The translations under genes and the position numbers were made by a program. From Nymphaea colorata (lineage: Eukaryota > Streptophyta > Magnoliopsida > Nymphaeales > Nymphaeaceae): a DNA stretch of 64,000 bases. Numbering within the stretch: the stretch's first letter is position 1; each line of letters begins with the position of its first letter. The stretch is from assembly GCF_008831285.2 (NCBI RefSeq), contig NC_045150.1, positions 3,734,001 through 3,798,000 of the forward strand. The letters run 5' to 3'. Below, in pieces: positions 1-12,639 of the stretch. Below the pieces are notes generated by a model that worked only from the letters and a program-made list of their open reading frames with translations, was not told where the DNA came from and did not search any database.

Positions 1-140
1 CCTTGAATTTGGCTTATTCAAGTGAAGCCTTCACAGAAGCAACTGTTGGAAGTGGATGACTTGTTGACCATTTCATAACTTCATTTTTAGGCAAATGAAA
101 TGGATTTAAGGTGACAAAAAGGAACATCTGTCTCCAAACT
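1..140 (-). pseudogene. Damaged exon 9 of CFAS copy A
   Basis: The exon starts after a good acceptor (GCAG then AGTTTGGAG) and encodes SLETDVP like copy B. Copy A then has two fewer bases at the A-run around 115-121 (plus strand), which shifts the frame and reaches TAA at 89-87. A second, 1-base deletion near 13-18 would place another TAA even in the original frame. The same bases in copy B (59,418-59,595) read through 59 codons. The homology to copy B and the lesions are seen directly. Loss of function is inferred. Confidence 0.75.
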
Positions 141-588
141 CTGCAATTCCATTAGTTTAAACCAACAACTACAAAAATATTGTTTTGGTCATTTGAAAGC
201 AATAGCATGAATAAGGCAATTGAGAATTATATAACTGTTTCAAGATCCTCTATGGAAGGTACAAAAGCTCTTATAGTAGAAATATCATTCATATGAAGAA
301 CAAGAAATAAGATACCAACAGGTTGAAAATGGCAAGCATGATATAGAAAAGAAAATGTCATTAGATAATAACAAAGATCATTCAGCAGCAACAAAGGTAA
401 CTACACAAGCAAACCTATAAGAGCACAAAGTTATTTTAATGAAAATATAAACTTACATGAAACACTTCAAACAACATAGATAAAATAGGATTTGTCACCT
501 ATTCAGTTTTTATATATGTTTTGGCAAAATTTATAAGATGAAAAATCTATCCAAACTAAGACACAGGTATCCTCATGTATGTGCAATT

Positions 589-590
<2 letters not shown>

Positions 591-665
<75 letters not shown>

Positions 666-672
666 AAGAAAG
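591..672. repeat. (CA)n(GA)n compound microsatellite in intron 8 of copy A
   Basis: About 16 CA units run straight into about 19 GA units and then GAAA units. The orthologous tract in copy B (60,088-60,143) is much shorter and interrupted. Apparent open frames across it encode only His-Thr and Arg-Glu runs and are not genes. Confidence 0.95.
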
Positions 673-920
673 ATTCATGACATAGTAACATATTGCGGAG
701 AATTGGAAAAGCAACTATGATACAATATTACAAACCTGAACCACATTGAGCCAATAAGTCAAGCAAATTCTTTTGCCTTTTACCCCAAGAAAATTCCAGG
801 CTGCCCAGGCTGTTGGATTTTTGGGCATTAAGCTATCATCATGATGAAGGTATATATCACTGCAATCAAAATGAAAACCAATCTTCAGTAGAAATTGCAT
901 AAAATGTATATGAAGAAATT

Positions 921-1060
921 GAAGTGCTGCTTTAAGAGAACTCCAAGTACCCCTAGATTTTTTGGATTAAGATATTATCAAGGTATATATCATTACAATT
1001 AAAGTCAAAAAAACCAATCTTCATGATAAACTGCATAAAATGTATATAAAGAAATTAAAG
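921..1060 (-). repeat. Exon 8 fossil in intron 8 of copy A
   Basis: Intron 8 carries a degraded tandem copy of the 5' part of exon 8 and the intron just upstream of it, about 133 bases from the real exon. The real exon begins CAG|TGATATATACCTTCATC at 859. The fossil reads TGTAA|TGATATATACCTTGAT at 992, with the acceptor AG lost. The following intron motif, ending AACCAATCTTCATG, is repeated too. The same arrangement is present in copy B, so the event predates the gene duplication. Confidence 0.7.
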
Positions 1061-4000
1061 AGCATAACATAATACACATAGGAAAAGTTACGACCTCTTT
1101 AGAAGACAATTGCATGCTTCTTGTAACCAATATTGTGACGGCACTATTTTTGTCTTCTCTAATAACTTCTAATTTTGATATTGATTCTTTTGCTATTTTC
1201 CATTAAAAACCATAGTTTTATTATATTCTTACTTAAGAAGGACCAATTGAACAACTCGAGTAAAATCTAGCATGTAGTGATGCTTCTTTCTCTCCATTTT
1301 CTATTGGGCAATCATAAGAACCTACAACACAGTTAATTTTTGATACACTAATGAGGATGGGTTTGCCACTAAATTATGTATGCATGCTGATGGGATTTGT
1401 AGGAGACAAGTTGCATGGAATTTGAGAACCAAGAATATCTTTTGTGTTGTCTCACTGAAGTATAGCACAATAAGAAATTCACAACATCCATTATCAAAAT
1501 CAGAGCATTACCATGAATCTATAACTCCAACTACTCCTGCCCCCCTCCCCCAACAAACCCTCACAAAAAAGAAGTCCCAATGTCTCCTACTTTTGTCAAG
1601 CCTTGAAGAATGAGATTACCATGAGTTTGATTACCCAATGGCAATAGTTATGTTGTTAATTTTAGGTTAGTCGTAAGATTTGTACATGACAATCAACAAC
1701 ACATTTTGGCTTGAGCAATTACATGCAACATTATCAAAATCAGTACATGGATTCATTCAGACAACAAAGACATTTAATAAATCATCTAAATCGAATCAAA
1801 GCAGAATTATTTGTGAATCAGATTCTTAAAATTATATCCTCAAATAAAAAATAAGGAAAATGTTAAACGGTCACAAAAAATCAAGAAAATGATAAAAAAA
1901 CTAAAGAGTGACAAAAAATAAAAATAACAAGAATTTAAACTTCAATAGGTAAACTAGAAAGCAAAAAGTTTTAGAAATTTCTAGTTTTAAGTGACAACTC
2001 TATAGTTTATGAAACTTTCATAATTGGACTTGCCAAGTAAACATTAATTCAACCAATTGAACGTTAAATCTGCTGACTTTTTAATCTCACTCGAAAATTG
2101 AGTTGAATGGATACTACATCAATTTCATTGGCCACATCAGCCTAATTTTACAACAACGGTTCCAAATGAGTCGTATGTTAAAACAATAGTAATAGCAACC
2201 AACATATATCAGAAAAAACTAGAAGGGTGGATTCAACAAACAAATGGTCCTACAAAAAACATCTACTAAAACCATACTAAAATAGTGTGCAACATAGATA
2301 TGTAAAAAGAAAAAAGGTGAATTCAAACAAATAATTGAAGAGCACCTGTCGACATATTGAAAAGCACCAAGAACTCTGGTCTCATCAAAAGTAGCATCTT
2401 GTCCAAGTATTTTTAGAGCATCAGGAGCATGGGCGGCCATTATGCATCCATCATAGGTATCACTGGTATCAGTTTCAGTCATTATGGAGCATCCTGTAAA
2501 TTTATACGGTAAAATTTATGGATGTTTTCTTTTCTTTTTTATTCTTTATATCATTTTGGTAAAGCTCAACAATGAAACTACAAAAGGGCTAACATATAAA
2601 CATAAAATCATCATCAATGGGCCACAGTAATAAAAAAATAGAAAAAAATTAAAGATTCATAAGTGCCTACAAATATTTTGTCAGTCATAAAGCCTTTGAT
2701 GTCTTGTGTTATATGATTTTCTTCACTTCTAAGAATGACAAAAGAAATTTTTACTTCATAGAGTCTAGAAGTGCATATAGGATCAACTACAAATTCATGA
2801 ATTTTCCACAAATTTTAGTCACTTATTGACATGCACAGGCAAATAACCCAATCTTATAATCATAAGAACAAATTGAAAGAGAATTGAAATAAACAAAAAA
2901 ATTTGATGACCACTCATTACTTGATCTCTTATAGTTATTATATGTTCATAAGCTATTATCTTTGCATAAGTTGATGAACATGAAGACATGACAAAAGAAA
3001 GGCTGCTTCAGTCTTTCCATATATTGGACCACTTCTATCTTCTATTTTTTTATGTTCTTAGTTTCTCACAAGTTACTTCTTTATTGAAATGAAGAGCATG
3101 GTCAATGTAATGTTCTATGCTAGGGAATCATAACTAAAAGAGTTTCAAGACTAGAAAAATTGACATCTAACTTTATTGTTGGACAAAAAATTGCTTTTTT
3201 TATTCATATAGCTATGAACTCTTCGACAAGAAAGTGTTTTACCTCCAGGAGCTGTCAAAATAGATTTCACAGCACAACCTGTTCTTATCTCACAACTCCA
3301 TTTCTCCAATTCAACTCTTATCTGTTATTGTTCAAAGGACCAAATGTAATAGCATTAAAGTTCAAGAGACGAAACATTTAGTCACTTCATTTACTATATG
3401 ACTGGGAATCTGCAAACCTTATTAATATATGCATGTGAGCAATCCTTCACGGTGAACCATTGTGGCCGCCCAAATAGCTGCAACATGATACACGAACCTT
3501 CTTTGAGAAACAACAAAGAATTATATAACAAATTCAGCAAGTGGGCAAGAATGTTTCTTGCTCAATCTTAGTGGGGATTACTCTTTGAGGTAAAAGCACT
3601 TAAGACTATAATATTTCTCTTTGAAAACAAAGAGAAGGCTATCATTATTACTCTCCTTTGATTCTGAAAACTAAATCCTTTCTCACAAGAAAAATAACTT
3701 CTTGTGTGTTCTAACCCTAAATGTATTTGGCAATCATTCATTTTCTTTTGCCATCACCAAGTAAAGCCTTCCACTTAACCTAGGAGCCATTGGTCTGCTT
3801 GCTTCAACTTGAAGGAACCCTCTAACAATCATCATGATCTACCCTAGATGAAACAATGAAGAGACTTCCACTCGACCTTTTCATTCCCATACTACAACAA
3901 TAGTTTTGATTCGACCTTGCTCATCAAATGTTTGAAGGACGAGTCCTAGCTTTATTATGGTCTCAAACAAATAATAACCACAACTCTTGCAAATTGTGAT

Positions 4001-4886
4001 TATTCTTTTGCAATTGTTCCAAGGAAAGAATGATAGCGTTGGACTGCCATTTCAGGCACCCGAATTTTGGAGTTTAGGTGAACCGTTGACCATGTTGGTT
4101 GTTTTCATAGAGAGCGATCCCTAGCACTATTGGATTGGAAAACGTCTTCAACTAAACTATCATGTGGGCTGCATTCAGGTGCCTCAAAAAATACAAGGTT
4201 CATTTAAAAAAAAAAAGGAGATTTGCTTACTTGTTAGGAAGATTGCTATTGGTCTGAAGATTTTTTAAAATTGAAAGCATCAAAGATGAATGGAGATAAG
4301 ACTTTCTTTTTTTTTTTGTTTTGCTAAGGGGCGCTTGAGTCACCAATTTGGGTCTAGTGACGACACTGCATGTGGCTAGATGTTATGTCCAACTTCATTT
4401 CAATGAAATTTTTGATAGGCTAGTGTGGGATGAAGCCAAGTCCATCTGATATGTAATAAATTTTCTTATCCTAAATGTGCTTCATTCGCAGCCTTCTGAC
4501 AAGGGTCTTGTTTCCTTCCTCTTCCACCCATATAAGTGAAGCAAAAATTTTAGGAATGAGGAGGTTATAGACACCTGAAGAGCATGATGGTTTCGGCAGA
4601 ATGAGAGCACACAGTAAGCAGAGCAGTTGAGCATTTGTTCAGAGGAGCACGACCAAACTGAGGAACACATCGGGATCTGCAGCCCAAGCATTCATGATTC
4701 AACAGTTGGATTCAAGTTATGGTTATCAATGCAAGATGAAGTAAGATAAAATGGAGGTGAATGGGTTGGTCAAGACTTACAAAATAATGGTCCCGAAATG
4801 CATCAGAGTAACCCAGTGATTTGATGAACTGTCCAAGTGTCTCACTACGATCGAGGTCAAGGTTGTTCTCATGTTGCTCAAGGTAC

Positions 4887-6632
4887 CTGCGAAAGCAAGT
4901 GCCTTCTTCGATTTAGTACCACTGCAACCAACTAGTGTTTCTTATTGCTTTCATTCTTCTTGCGAAATTTGTCATCTTCCTTATGAGATTAGCTTATATT
5001 CCACTTTCCAGAGTTGCCCTACAACTTGCTTTCTAGGACTCTTGGACTAGTTGGCCATGAGATTCACTTTAACGATAGATTTTGACTTAGCTGCTTGGTT
5101 TCATTTTTCAATGTCTTTACTCAATTTTTTGATAAACAAAATCTGAAAAAGTTCATGGTGCTACTGGTTGTGTCATGTTTGGATATAGTCATTGGGATAA
5201 ATTGTTTTTGAGGTTTGCTATTCTGTTTTGGTGATCATCATTTGTTTGCTTGTCTATTAGCTAGTTGCAAAAATAGCTCTTAGGTGAACATTGTTCATCT
5301 TGTTGGTTGTGAACTACCTTGGTTTGTGGGGTCTGCTGACATGTAGTCTTCCAGTGCCTGTTATCACGATTGGGACACTAGTGTCCAGTGGGAAATTTAT
5401 GGTTCTTTCAAGGTAGTATTTTCTGTTGCCCAATTTATTATGATTTTTGGTATGAAAGGTCTAGGGAACAAAATGCAGATGTGGAGAAATTCTCCATTTA
5501 TATGCACTTCCAGTCCGGGTTCATCTTGGGGTTCATCATCAACCATAGGACTTCAAGGTGCTTCTATTGTTAAATTTGCTAGTTTAATCACAACATCCAG
5601 GTTTGGATTTTGCATTCCTTTGTTTGTCAATCGAATATCATAGGAAAGTGGTATTAAAATGTCCAGCATATGCTACCAGACAGTTGTCAAGTCAAACAAA
5701 AGTTCCAATTGTACCTACCACCTCTTGTGTGATGACCTGAAACTTTTGTTCCACTTCTTTTATTGGAACTCTAATACCAACCCCTCTCTCTATCAAAAGT
5801 TACACTTGTTTAGGTGAAACAAAAATACCATAACAAAGAAAAACCCCCCAGAATCGAACTTCCATGTTTGTTTTGCCATGGAACTTCCCTTGATTTTGAA
5901 TCACAGGTCCACTTCTACAATGGAATAGCATGTGTTCAAACATGGCCTAAGGTTTTTTCTTATGTCGAATGATTTTAACATTGTTTTGAGTCAGTCAAGA
6001 ATGTCGAGTGAGATATACACTAGGATTAAGATGAAAAGTTGTGGCAAATCTATAAAATAATATGTACGATGGGTGTACAAATCCATGAAATACATGTGAA
6101 CTAAGAACTTAGAAATATAAAACCACATAAAAATTTTAGTGCACATGAAAAGCGTATGTTTAGTACACTGAGCCAAAAAAAAACCAACAGTATATTTGTG
6201 CCTGATTACAAATATGATGTGAATATTATTACTAAATCTTAATATTTGAATATGTCTTTTATTTGAATATTAGTTAATTTATATTCCAATAGTTGGCATT
6301 TCTCATGTAGGATTTCAAATTGATTCTCTTAGGAGATTGGAAGAAGTAAAGTGCTTCGATCTTAAAGCACCTGCTAGTGCACTTATGTTGGTGTAATATT
6401 ATTATACAAGCACTAGTGCATAATCTCGGTTTACCTACAACCTATCGGTTAATAAGGAGAACAAGAAAGAGATTACTTCATATCCTAATTCAAACATGCC
6501 CTTGTTTTTTATTTACAATAAATTGGCCAAAAGTAGTTTCATCCACAAGTATGAGACCTAAACTGGTGCCAATTTAAGAGTAACAGGGATGTTTTCATTC
6601 AGAAAAACCCATCCATTGATTTTGAAGCCTAC
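4887..6632 (-). other. Intron 2 of CFAS copy A
   Basis: This 1.7-kb intron (donor GAG|GTAGGC, acceptor TTTCGCAG|GTACC) contains no recognisable element. Short open stretches near 5,390-5,645 on the plus strand resemble no family I know. Confidence 0.6.
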
Positions 6633-7639
6633 CTCAAGACGTCGCGTTTGAATTTGATTATCTCTCGGAGCATTCGATAGAAGGAAGGTCTAAAGGCATT
6701 TTTCTTCTGGGCAAAAAGGCTGGACAGCCCATTCCTACTCCCCCACTCACATGTCCTACCTTCATCCAAACTCACTGAGAAGGACATGTCGCTTCTTTGC
6801 ACATTAACTCCAAGGTTTTCGAAAAGCTCCATCATATTGGGATATGTGACCTGAACACAAACATTAAGTCAATTTCATTAACATGATCACTGGAAAATAA
6901 GATTGTATATGAATTAATTTATCTGAAAGTTATACTTATGATTGTTCAAAGAGATGGCTAGCTGATACCATATCAAACTCCTATGGTCTCTATATGTTTA
7001 TACCAAGGGATGCAACCCATGCCCTGCTTTACCTAAAAATTATTGGTATTTGACTCTTGAACCTTGACTGCTAAGTCTTAAGTTCAACCACCTAACGAAA
7101 CAGACAGCGATTGTTGGCATGATTCATTTTCTTGTCAAATCCAAGAAAAATCTGCAATAAAATTGAGAGTTTAGGAAAAAAATTTTACGTGTTAATTATC
7201 TAACGCAAGTGACTAGTGCACCTAAAATCAACATATATAATGTGTGTGTGAAACGCATATAGGAATGTAAACAACTACGATATGGTGTTGCTTTTTTTTT
7301 TCCTTTTTACTATACCCATTTTGACCTAATCTACTTTTTTTACATATTTCAATACAGTTCGAGTGGAAATGAATTACAACACTAACTTTATGCTTGTTTA
7401 TAAGCAGAAGAATAAGAACAAGAAGGAGACATGTATAGGTTCAATATTTCATACTCCATTGAACACCATAAATCCAAGGTCCAAATCGACACCATTGACA
7501 TGGACGGTCTGAGCATGGCCACCCAAGTGAGCTTCTTTTTCATAGAGAACCACGTGAACTCCGGCCTTGGCCAAGATATAAGCTGAAACCAGGCCACTCA
7601 CTCCCCCACCAATCACCGCAACCCTCATCTTTGTTTCAC

Positions 7640-10056
7640 CTGCAAAACCATGTAGCAATTTCTTTATTTAAGAGGTGTTTGATGAGACTGGAATTGTGGA
7701 ATTCTATAATTAATTTTTGATAAATTTAACAGTATCAAACAAAGAATTTTGTTTTAGTGATTATAGGTTCATTCTTGAATCAAAATTCCCGAATTGAGTT
7801 TCTATCCTAGGTTGGTGGAATTATGATGATTCCAGAATTTTAGAATTTTTTCATCTCTCTTTAGGACACATGGTTTTAATTGATCAATTATAGAACTCTA
7901 ATTCCTGTTTATCAATCACGCACATCATTGTCAAAATTTGGAATAAAAATTCCACACTATCAAACGCAAAGAGAAAATAGAATTGGAATTTTTATTCTAA
8001 TTCCAGTCTGAGGTGGAATATTATATGTAGAATTTTAATTATAGAATCACAATTAAGGCTATCAAATGCCGCCTATGACCTTGTCCACTAGGACCTGCGC
8101 ACTGCACGAGTGTGTATTGATACTATATGAAAGGAAGGGTTGTGCCCAACACGGAATACCACTTCTTCCCATGAAGTATATGGTAGGGTAATCATGCTTG
8201 TTCCTGCCAATCTGACCCCAGCGAAAGCAAAGCTTTCCAAGTGTTTTTGAGTCAAGGAGGCTTTCTTTCTTTTTTCAGTGCTAGTGTTAGAGCTAGGAGT
8301 TTTTTGGCTGAAGGGCCCTTCGGTCACAGACCTAGGTCTAGTGCTGGCACTACAATATGAAATGAACTTATCAAAACCAAGAGATTAGTATAGCGAAAAG
8401 TTTGGACCTTGATTGCTGGACAGATGGTGAGGGTTCAATTCTCATGAGCACCACTCTTAATGAAAACTCATTGGACTCCCTAGGCAGAAGACAAAAAAAA
8501 ATGTACGCTTTATAGATGACAGTGACTATGTATCTCCTCCAACCAGGGTGAAGGGAAGGGAGGGCTGGCAAGAGCCATGGCCCTTCCTCAAGTTTCAAAA
8601 TTTTCAAATTTACGTATGATTTTTTTTTAATTAGCTCTGCCCTAGTAGAATTTTAGAAAAAATAGAGGTTGCCTCCCCTCTAAAAAATTCCAAAAATTTT
8701 ATTTAGTAGTCGCATGATTGTTCTACCTCCTAATATGAAATCCTGGCTCTGTCCCTGCTTCTAACTGGAATATTGCCAAGTCTAAATCAAAACTGAGAGA
8801 AAGTCCGCAACAGGGAAAGGGCGTTAGGCACCGGGTTGGGTCTGAGCTGAGTCTGGCTAGACCATTGACCGACCTGCACACGAACCACACAATCAGTTGA
8901 TCGGTAACTTGGTGATTTGATTTAAATGGATCATGTCAGATCCAAACCATAAACAAATTAACACTATCTTCATCAATTTGTCAAGAAAAAAATTCTCTTC
9001 CTTATTCTTAGGAATCTAACACTTTTAAGGAAATACACAAATCCATCATATATCAAGAACCTCAATGTCCTCTCAACCCTAGCAAAATTAAATTAAACTT
9101 TAATTACTTTAAATCTGGACCAAGATCTGATCCCATTGGAAACTTTTTTTTTCTAATATTCATTGTGCTCCTGGGCACGTTCATATTGTTTTCAAAACGG
9201 TTTGGATTATATTTGCACGATATCCGCAAAACTGAAGTGGTGGCGCACTTAATTAGGCAGGTCGTCCTTTTGAGGTTGGACGGACAAAAGATGCCTCCTG
9301 CCTGCGCTGTCAAAGACAAAGACACGCTGCAAGTACAACAGACGTTGGTACTTAATGGCGTCATGTGGAAATATGTATGGGGACTGCAGGCTCTCGCAAA
9401 AGCGCCATGGCACAGGACTGGGAACAGGCTGTTCCCCTTCTGCACGTTACATCACCATCAATATAGTAATTAAAACTCTCGACCCTCGAGTGAAAGAAGA
9501 AGAAAAATGTATACATCACAGTGCATTACAGTGTAATGTTGGAAAAAATATACCAAGAATTTGATGTAATGTAGAAAATACTATGAGGATCCTCTTTCTT
9601 TCCCTTTCCCTTTGACGCCAAAGTCCATTCGTTTTTTCCCTTTAGGCATCCTAAAGTCCCCACAATGTGATTGTGACCCTTTCAATAGAATTTTTCTTGG
9701 GCTGGTGTGGTTCGATAATATCCCACATGAGCGGCCATGTATCTTCGCTACTGGTTTAGTAAAGTAGTGACTATGAAGTTTGAGTTAAAGATAGAACTTT
9801 CAATAGCCTATCACTCCGATCAGCTATGCTATGCATCTAGAGAGAAAAGTTTGGTATCTTGATAAAACCAAGATGTTAATGCAAGCATTGACACAGCTTT
9901 GAATGTTAAAGGGCAGGTGCTTCGGTTCTCTTGCTGGGTGGTTAGATAAAATATTCTTCCTACTCACACAACAATTATACTATACTATATCACTTCAAAA
10001 TGAAACAGTGAAATGTGTAGCCTGAAACTGTTAAAGATGAGAAATGGAGCAGTTAC
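7640..10056 (-). other. Leader intron of CFAS copy A with MITE content
   Basis: This predicted 2.4-kb intron separates the 5'UTR exon from coding exon 1. It holds an AT-rich MITE-like element at 7,670-8,073 and a decayed element around 8,540-8,760 ending in GGCTCTGTCCCTGC. A comparatively GC-balanced stretch at 9,104-9,473 is open for about 100 codons on both strands, with no family I recognise. Nothing else was identified. Confidence 0.4.
7670..8073. mobile_element. AT-rich MITE-like element, TTTGATA termini
   Basis: The element has imperfect inverted ends: AGGTGTTTGATGAG on the left, and on the right the complement of CTATCAAATGCCGCC. Its interior is rich in AATTCC/GGAATT inverted motifs able to fold on themselves. 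A related segment lies in the opposite orientation at 47,600-47,856. I could not find a convincing target-site duplication, so the superfamily is undecided. It sits inside the leader intron of CFAS copy A. Confidence 0.5.
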
Positions 10057-10230
10057 CTTGCTTTACGAGCCCAATAATATTGATCCTGAAAAAATTGTTC
10101 TGCCTTGATTCCTTAAAAATCAATTGCCCTTCCTTGGACAACTCACTGTTCAAAAACTGATCAAAGTAAATCTGAACGAAGAACCAAGATAGTGAAGAGC
10201 CTCATAGAAACAAAGAGAACGAGAGAGAGA
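10057..10230 (-). promoter_or_regulatory. Probable 5'UTR exon and core promoter of CFAS copy A
   Basis: On the minus strand a TATA-like CCATAAAAGG (10,266-10,257) is followed about 30 bases later by a CT-rich leader (CTCTCCCCGTCTCTCTCTCG). About 170 bases further on is a strong donor, GCAAG|GTAACT, at 10,057/10,056. A matching acceptor, TTTTGCAG|GTGAAAC, sits at 7640/7639, only 11 bases before the ATG at 7628. This implies a leader intron of 2,417 bases. The leader contains one short upstream frame, ATG at 10,205 with 14 codons before TGA. No transcript evidence is available, and the transcription start is inferred from the TATA-like box. Confidence 0.5.
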
Positions 10231-10269
10231 CGGGGAGAGAATGAGTGGATGGCACTCCTTTTATGGGCT

Positions 10270-12340
10270 TTCATTATCCTGATCATTTCTGTTAGGCCCC
10301 TTTTAATTTATAGAATTGACAATTGCCTTCCATTACAGTTTTTTGAAAAAAATGTTTACTATAAATCAAGCATTCATTTGTTCATCGTAAAAAACAATAA
10401 AAAAGGAACAAGCTCTATTGGTAAATAATCTATTATTCCTTCAGGAGGCTAAAGTCAAAAAATAAGAGAAAAACAAGGTTTAAGTAAACATAAAAAAATT
10501 AAAAGAAAAAAAGTTGAGTGGAGCTCAATATAAACATAAACACAAACATGGTTGAGCTGAGCCTCTACATGCATTAGCTTATATAAAAGGGCTTTGTGAA
10601 TGAAATGTTAAGTAACAGCGGTTTAGGCTTTTTGAAATCAATTTCTAAATAAAATAGGCAGTAAAAACTATATTATATACTTGATATTTTTTTATTTTTT
10701 GATGTTTGATTTATTTTTGACATTATTTTTCAGGATATTATATGCTTAACATTTTTTTTTATGCTTATACATTGTTGCAATACGGGTCGCTTCACAAGCT
10801 TAATGCATTACTTCAGATCAATACACTTAACAACATCAATTGCTGCAAAGGTCAAAAAGTAAAATAAAATAACTATTTCTACCTGCATTCCTTCAATAAA
10901 ACTTTTTGCCATCCAAAAACAAACACCACAGTGTTAAACCTTTTCCTCTAAGAGAGCATATGAGTAAAGCGAACAAAAATGTAAGGAAACAAATAACAAT
11001 GAGACTCACGCCAAATTAACATCGAAAATTCTCTTGGAGATAGTAAAATCACATTCGACTATCAGTCAGGACCCAAGTGAGTTAGCACCAAAAATGGATG
11101 GCTCGGCCAAGAATGAGCTAACTCTCTAAATCGGTGACTTGGATCATAATCACCAAGTTTGGCTCTAACTACTTTAAGCTGTAAAAATTCATTTTGATTC
11201 TTAAGTTCTTAACCAATTTTCTTGCTTATTCTTTTCACGCAATAAAAACTTTTATTAGGAAAAAGGAAACAAATATTCTCTGAACTATTTACAAGTATAT
11301 TTTCATAATTAATCTCTAAACATCTAGATACCCATGTAGAATCAAAGTTTGACATATATATAGATATATATATATAGATATATATATATATAGAGAGAGA
11401 GAGAGGTAAATGCAAACCAAGCAAGTTTTCTTAGATTCAACCTCATTCATTGTTAGAGTTGTTGATAAAATCATAACTATGGTCCTACTGCTCTATCTTA
11501 GGTGTGAAGCAGTAGATTATATTACAATAAAAATACCCTATAAAAAATTTGCGACCTGAACCAAACGAGTTGTTGAGCAAACTTGTCAACCCACTGAGCC
11601 AGTCGTCTACCAACCCGAGTCTGGGCCAGCTTGCCAACAAGGACTTCAATATAAACTCATGGAACAACAAATAGAAAAGCAACACTATCAATAAGCAGAT
11701 AGAACAAAAACAAAAACAATATAACTTAATAGGGACTAGTAATTTTTCCACAATGAAAAAAAAAAAGCTTCTTGTCTTGCACCGACTTCACAAGCGGATT
11801 TTATCCTTTCCTTTTCTTTAATTCCCCCCCCCCCCCCCAACCTAACTTTTCAGTTAATCCCATAGTTTCTGTCATATTTAATTTTTAGGAATACCATGTG
11901 AGTATTTCATCATCAATATACCAACGTGTTCCGCGTAATGTTATCAAAATTGGTTTTTGAGTAGAATCAGAAAGCTTATTATTGAGTGAATCGTTTAAAT
12001 CAAATTGAAATCACAAGTTTTTGTAAATTGGATTAATTAAAACATATATTTTTATTTAAAAATTTGTAAAATGATGATAATACCCACTTTACATAATAAT
12101 AATAGTCAACAGACCAACCTACTAACAATACCTTAATAAGAATATATTAATAGAAAAATACTTCGATCTTGTTTGAGAGGGAAATGCTCTTGCCACCATT
12201 CTTTATTTTCTTATCATTATTCTTTAATACTCTGCCCCTCTTGTTGGAAATATATATTTTTTCTATCAAAACAGGAGAAACTAATATATCAACGATTCCC
12301 AGGTATTCAAGAAAGTGGCCAATTTTTACCCTTTGGCTCT
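10270..12340. other. Intergenic, upstream of CFAS copy A
   Basis: This is AT-rich DNA with a TA/GATA microsatellite (11,357-11,404) and a C-run at 11,825-11,839. No coding region or mobile element was recognised. Confidence 0.5.
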
Positions 12341-12354
12341 GCTAACATTATGAA

Positions 12355-12600
12355 CACTACAAAAAAAGAGGTAAAAGAATACCAATAAAAATAAGCAGAA
12401 AACCACTGAAGGTTTTACTAATGTTTTATCACGAGCGTTAGTAGAAATAACGTCATTGATACTTTTACTAACATTCTGAATAAAAATTAACCTGTTAGTG
12501 ACACGAAAGAATAAATGTCACTGAAAAATTTTGACATTTTATATTTATCGTTTTTGCTGATGGAATGCTTGTGTTCGTGAAAAAGCTTTTCATTAATGCG
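12355..12600. mobile_element. Possible CACTA-type terminus
   Basis: CACTACAAAAAAAGAGG at 12,355 resembles the terminal inverted repeat of plant En/Spm (CACTA) elements. It is followed by repeated GTTTTACTAA and GTCACTGA motifs, such as occur near CACTA ends. No partner terminus with a 3-bp target duplication was found, so this is at most a broken end. Confidence 0.3.
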
Positions 12601-12639
12601 AACGGCTAAATAAAATTAATAACAACGAGAAATCAGAAA

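Larger units (their letters stand above)
1..4460. repeat. Duplicated segment, copy of 59,461-63,998
   Basis: Exons 5-8, part of exon 9 and all their introns in this segment align base for base in the same orientation with 59,461 to the window end, with scattered substitutions and small indels. The intronic CA/GA microsatellite is longer here. The homology must continue past both window edges. This is the CFAS tandem duplication, or less likely an assembly duplicate of two haplotypes. Confidence 0.9.
1..7639 (-). pseudogene. Cyclopropane fatty acid synthase copy A, 5' half, probably a pseudogene
   Basis: This is the first part of a plant CFA synthase, which transfers a methylene from S-adenosylmethionine to the double bond of a phospholipid acyl chain. 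Coding exons are 7628-7455 (ATG at 7628), 6850-6633, 4886-4781, 4676-4575, 3477-3418, 3321-3243, 2493-2346, 859-736 and 140 to beyond base 1. All junctions are GT-AG and phases agree. Exon 1 encodes the FAD-binding dinucleotide fold (MRVAVIGGGVSGL, then YEKEAHLGGHA). Exon 2 has CEWGSRNGLSSLFAQKKN, exon 5 LFGRPQWFTV, exon 7 YDGCIMAAHAPDAL and exon 8 TAWAAWNFLG, all typical of the N-terminal oxidase-like domain. An upstream in-frame ATG at 7658 lies in the leader intron and was not used. Exons 1-8 are clean, but exon 9 has two deletions relative to copy B and an in-frame stop at 89-87. A sequencing error is possible. The gene runs off the left edge, so its 3' half is unseen. Confidence 0.85.

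Noticed and set aside
503-720. Open frames of Ser-Leu, His-Thr and Arg-Glu runs
   Set aside because: They are translations of the CA/GA microsatellite inside CFAS intron 8.
9104-9473. About 100-codon open frames on both strands
   Set aside because: No family motif, and the overlapping frames on opposite strands suggest chance. It lies within the predicted leader intron.
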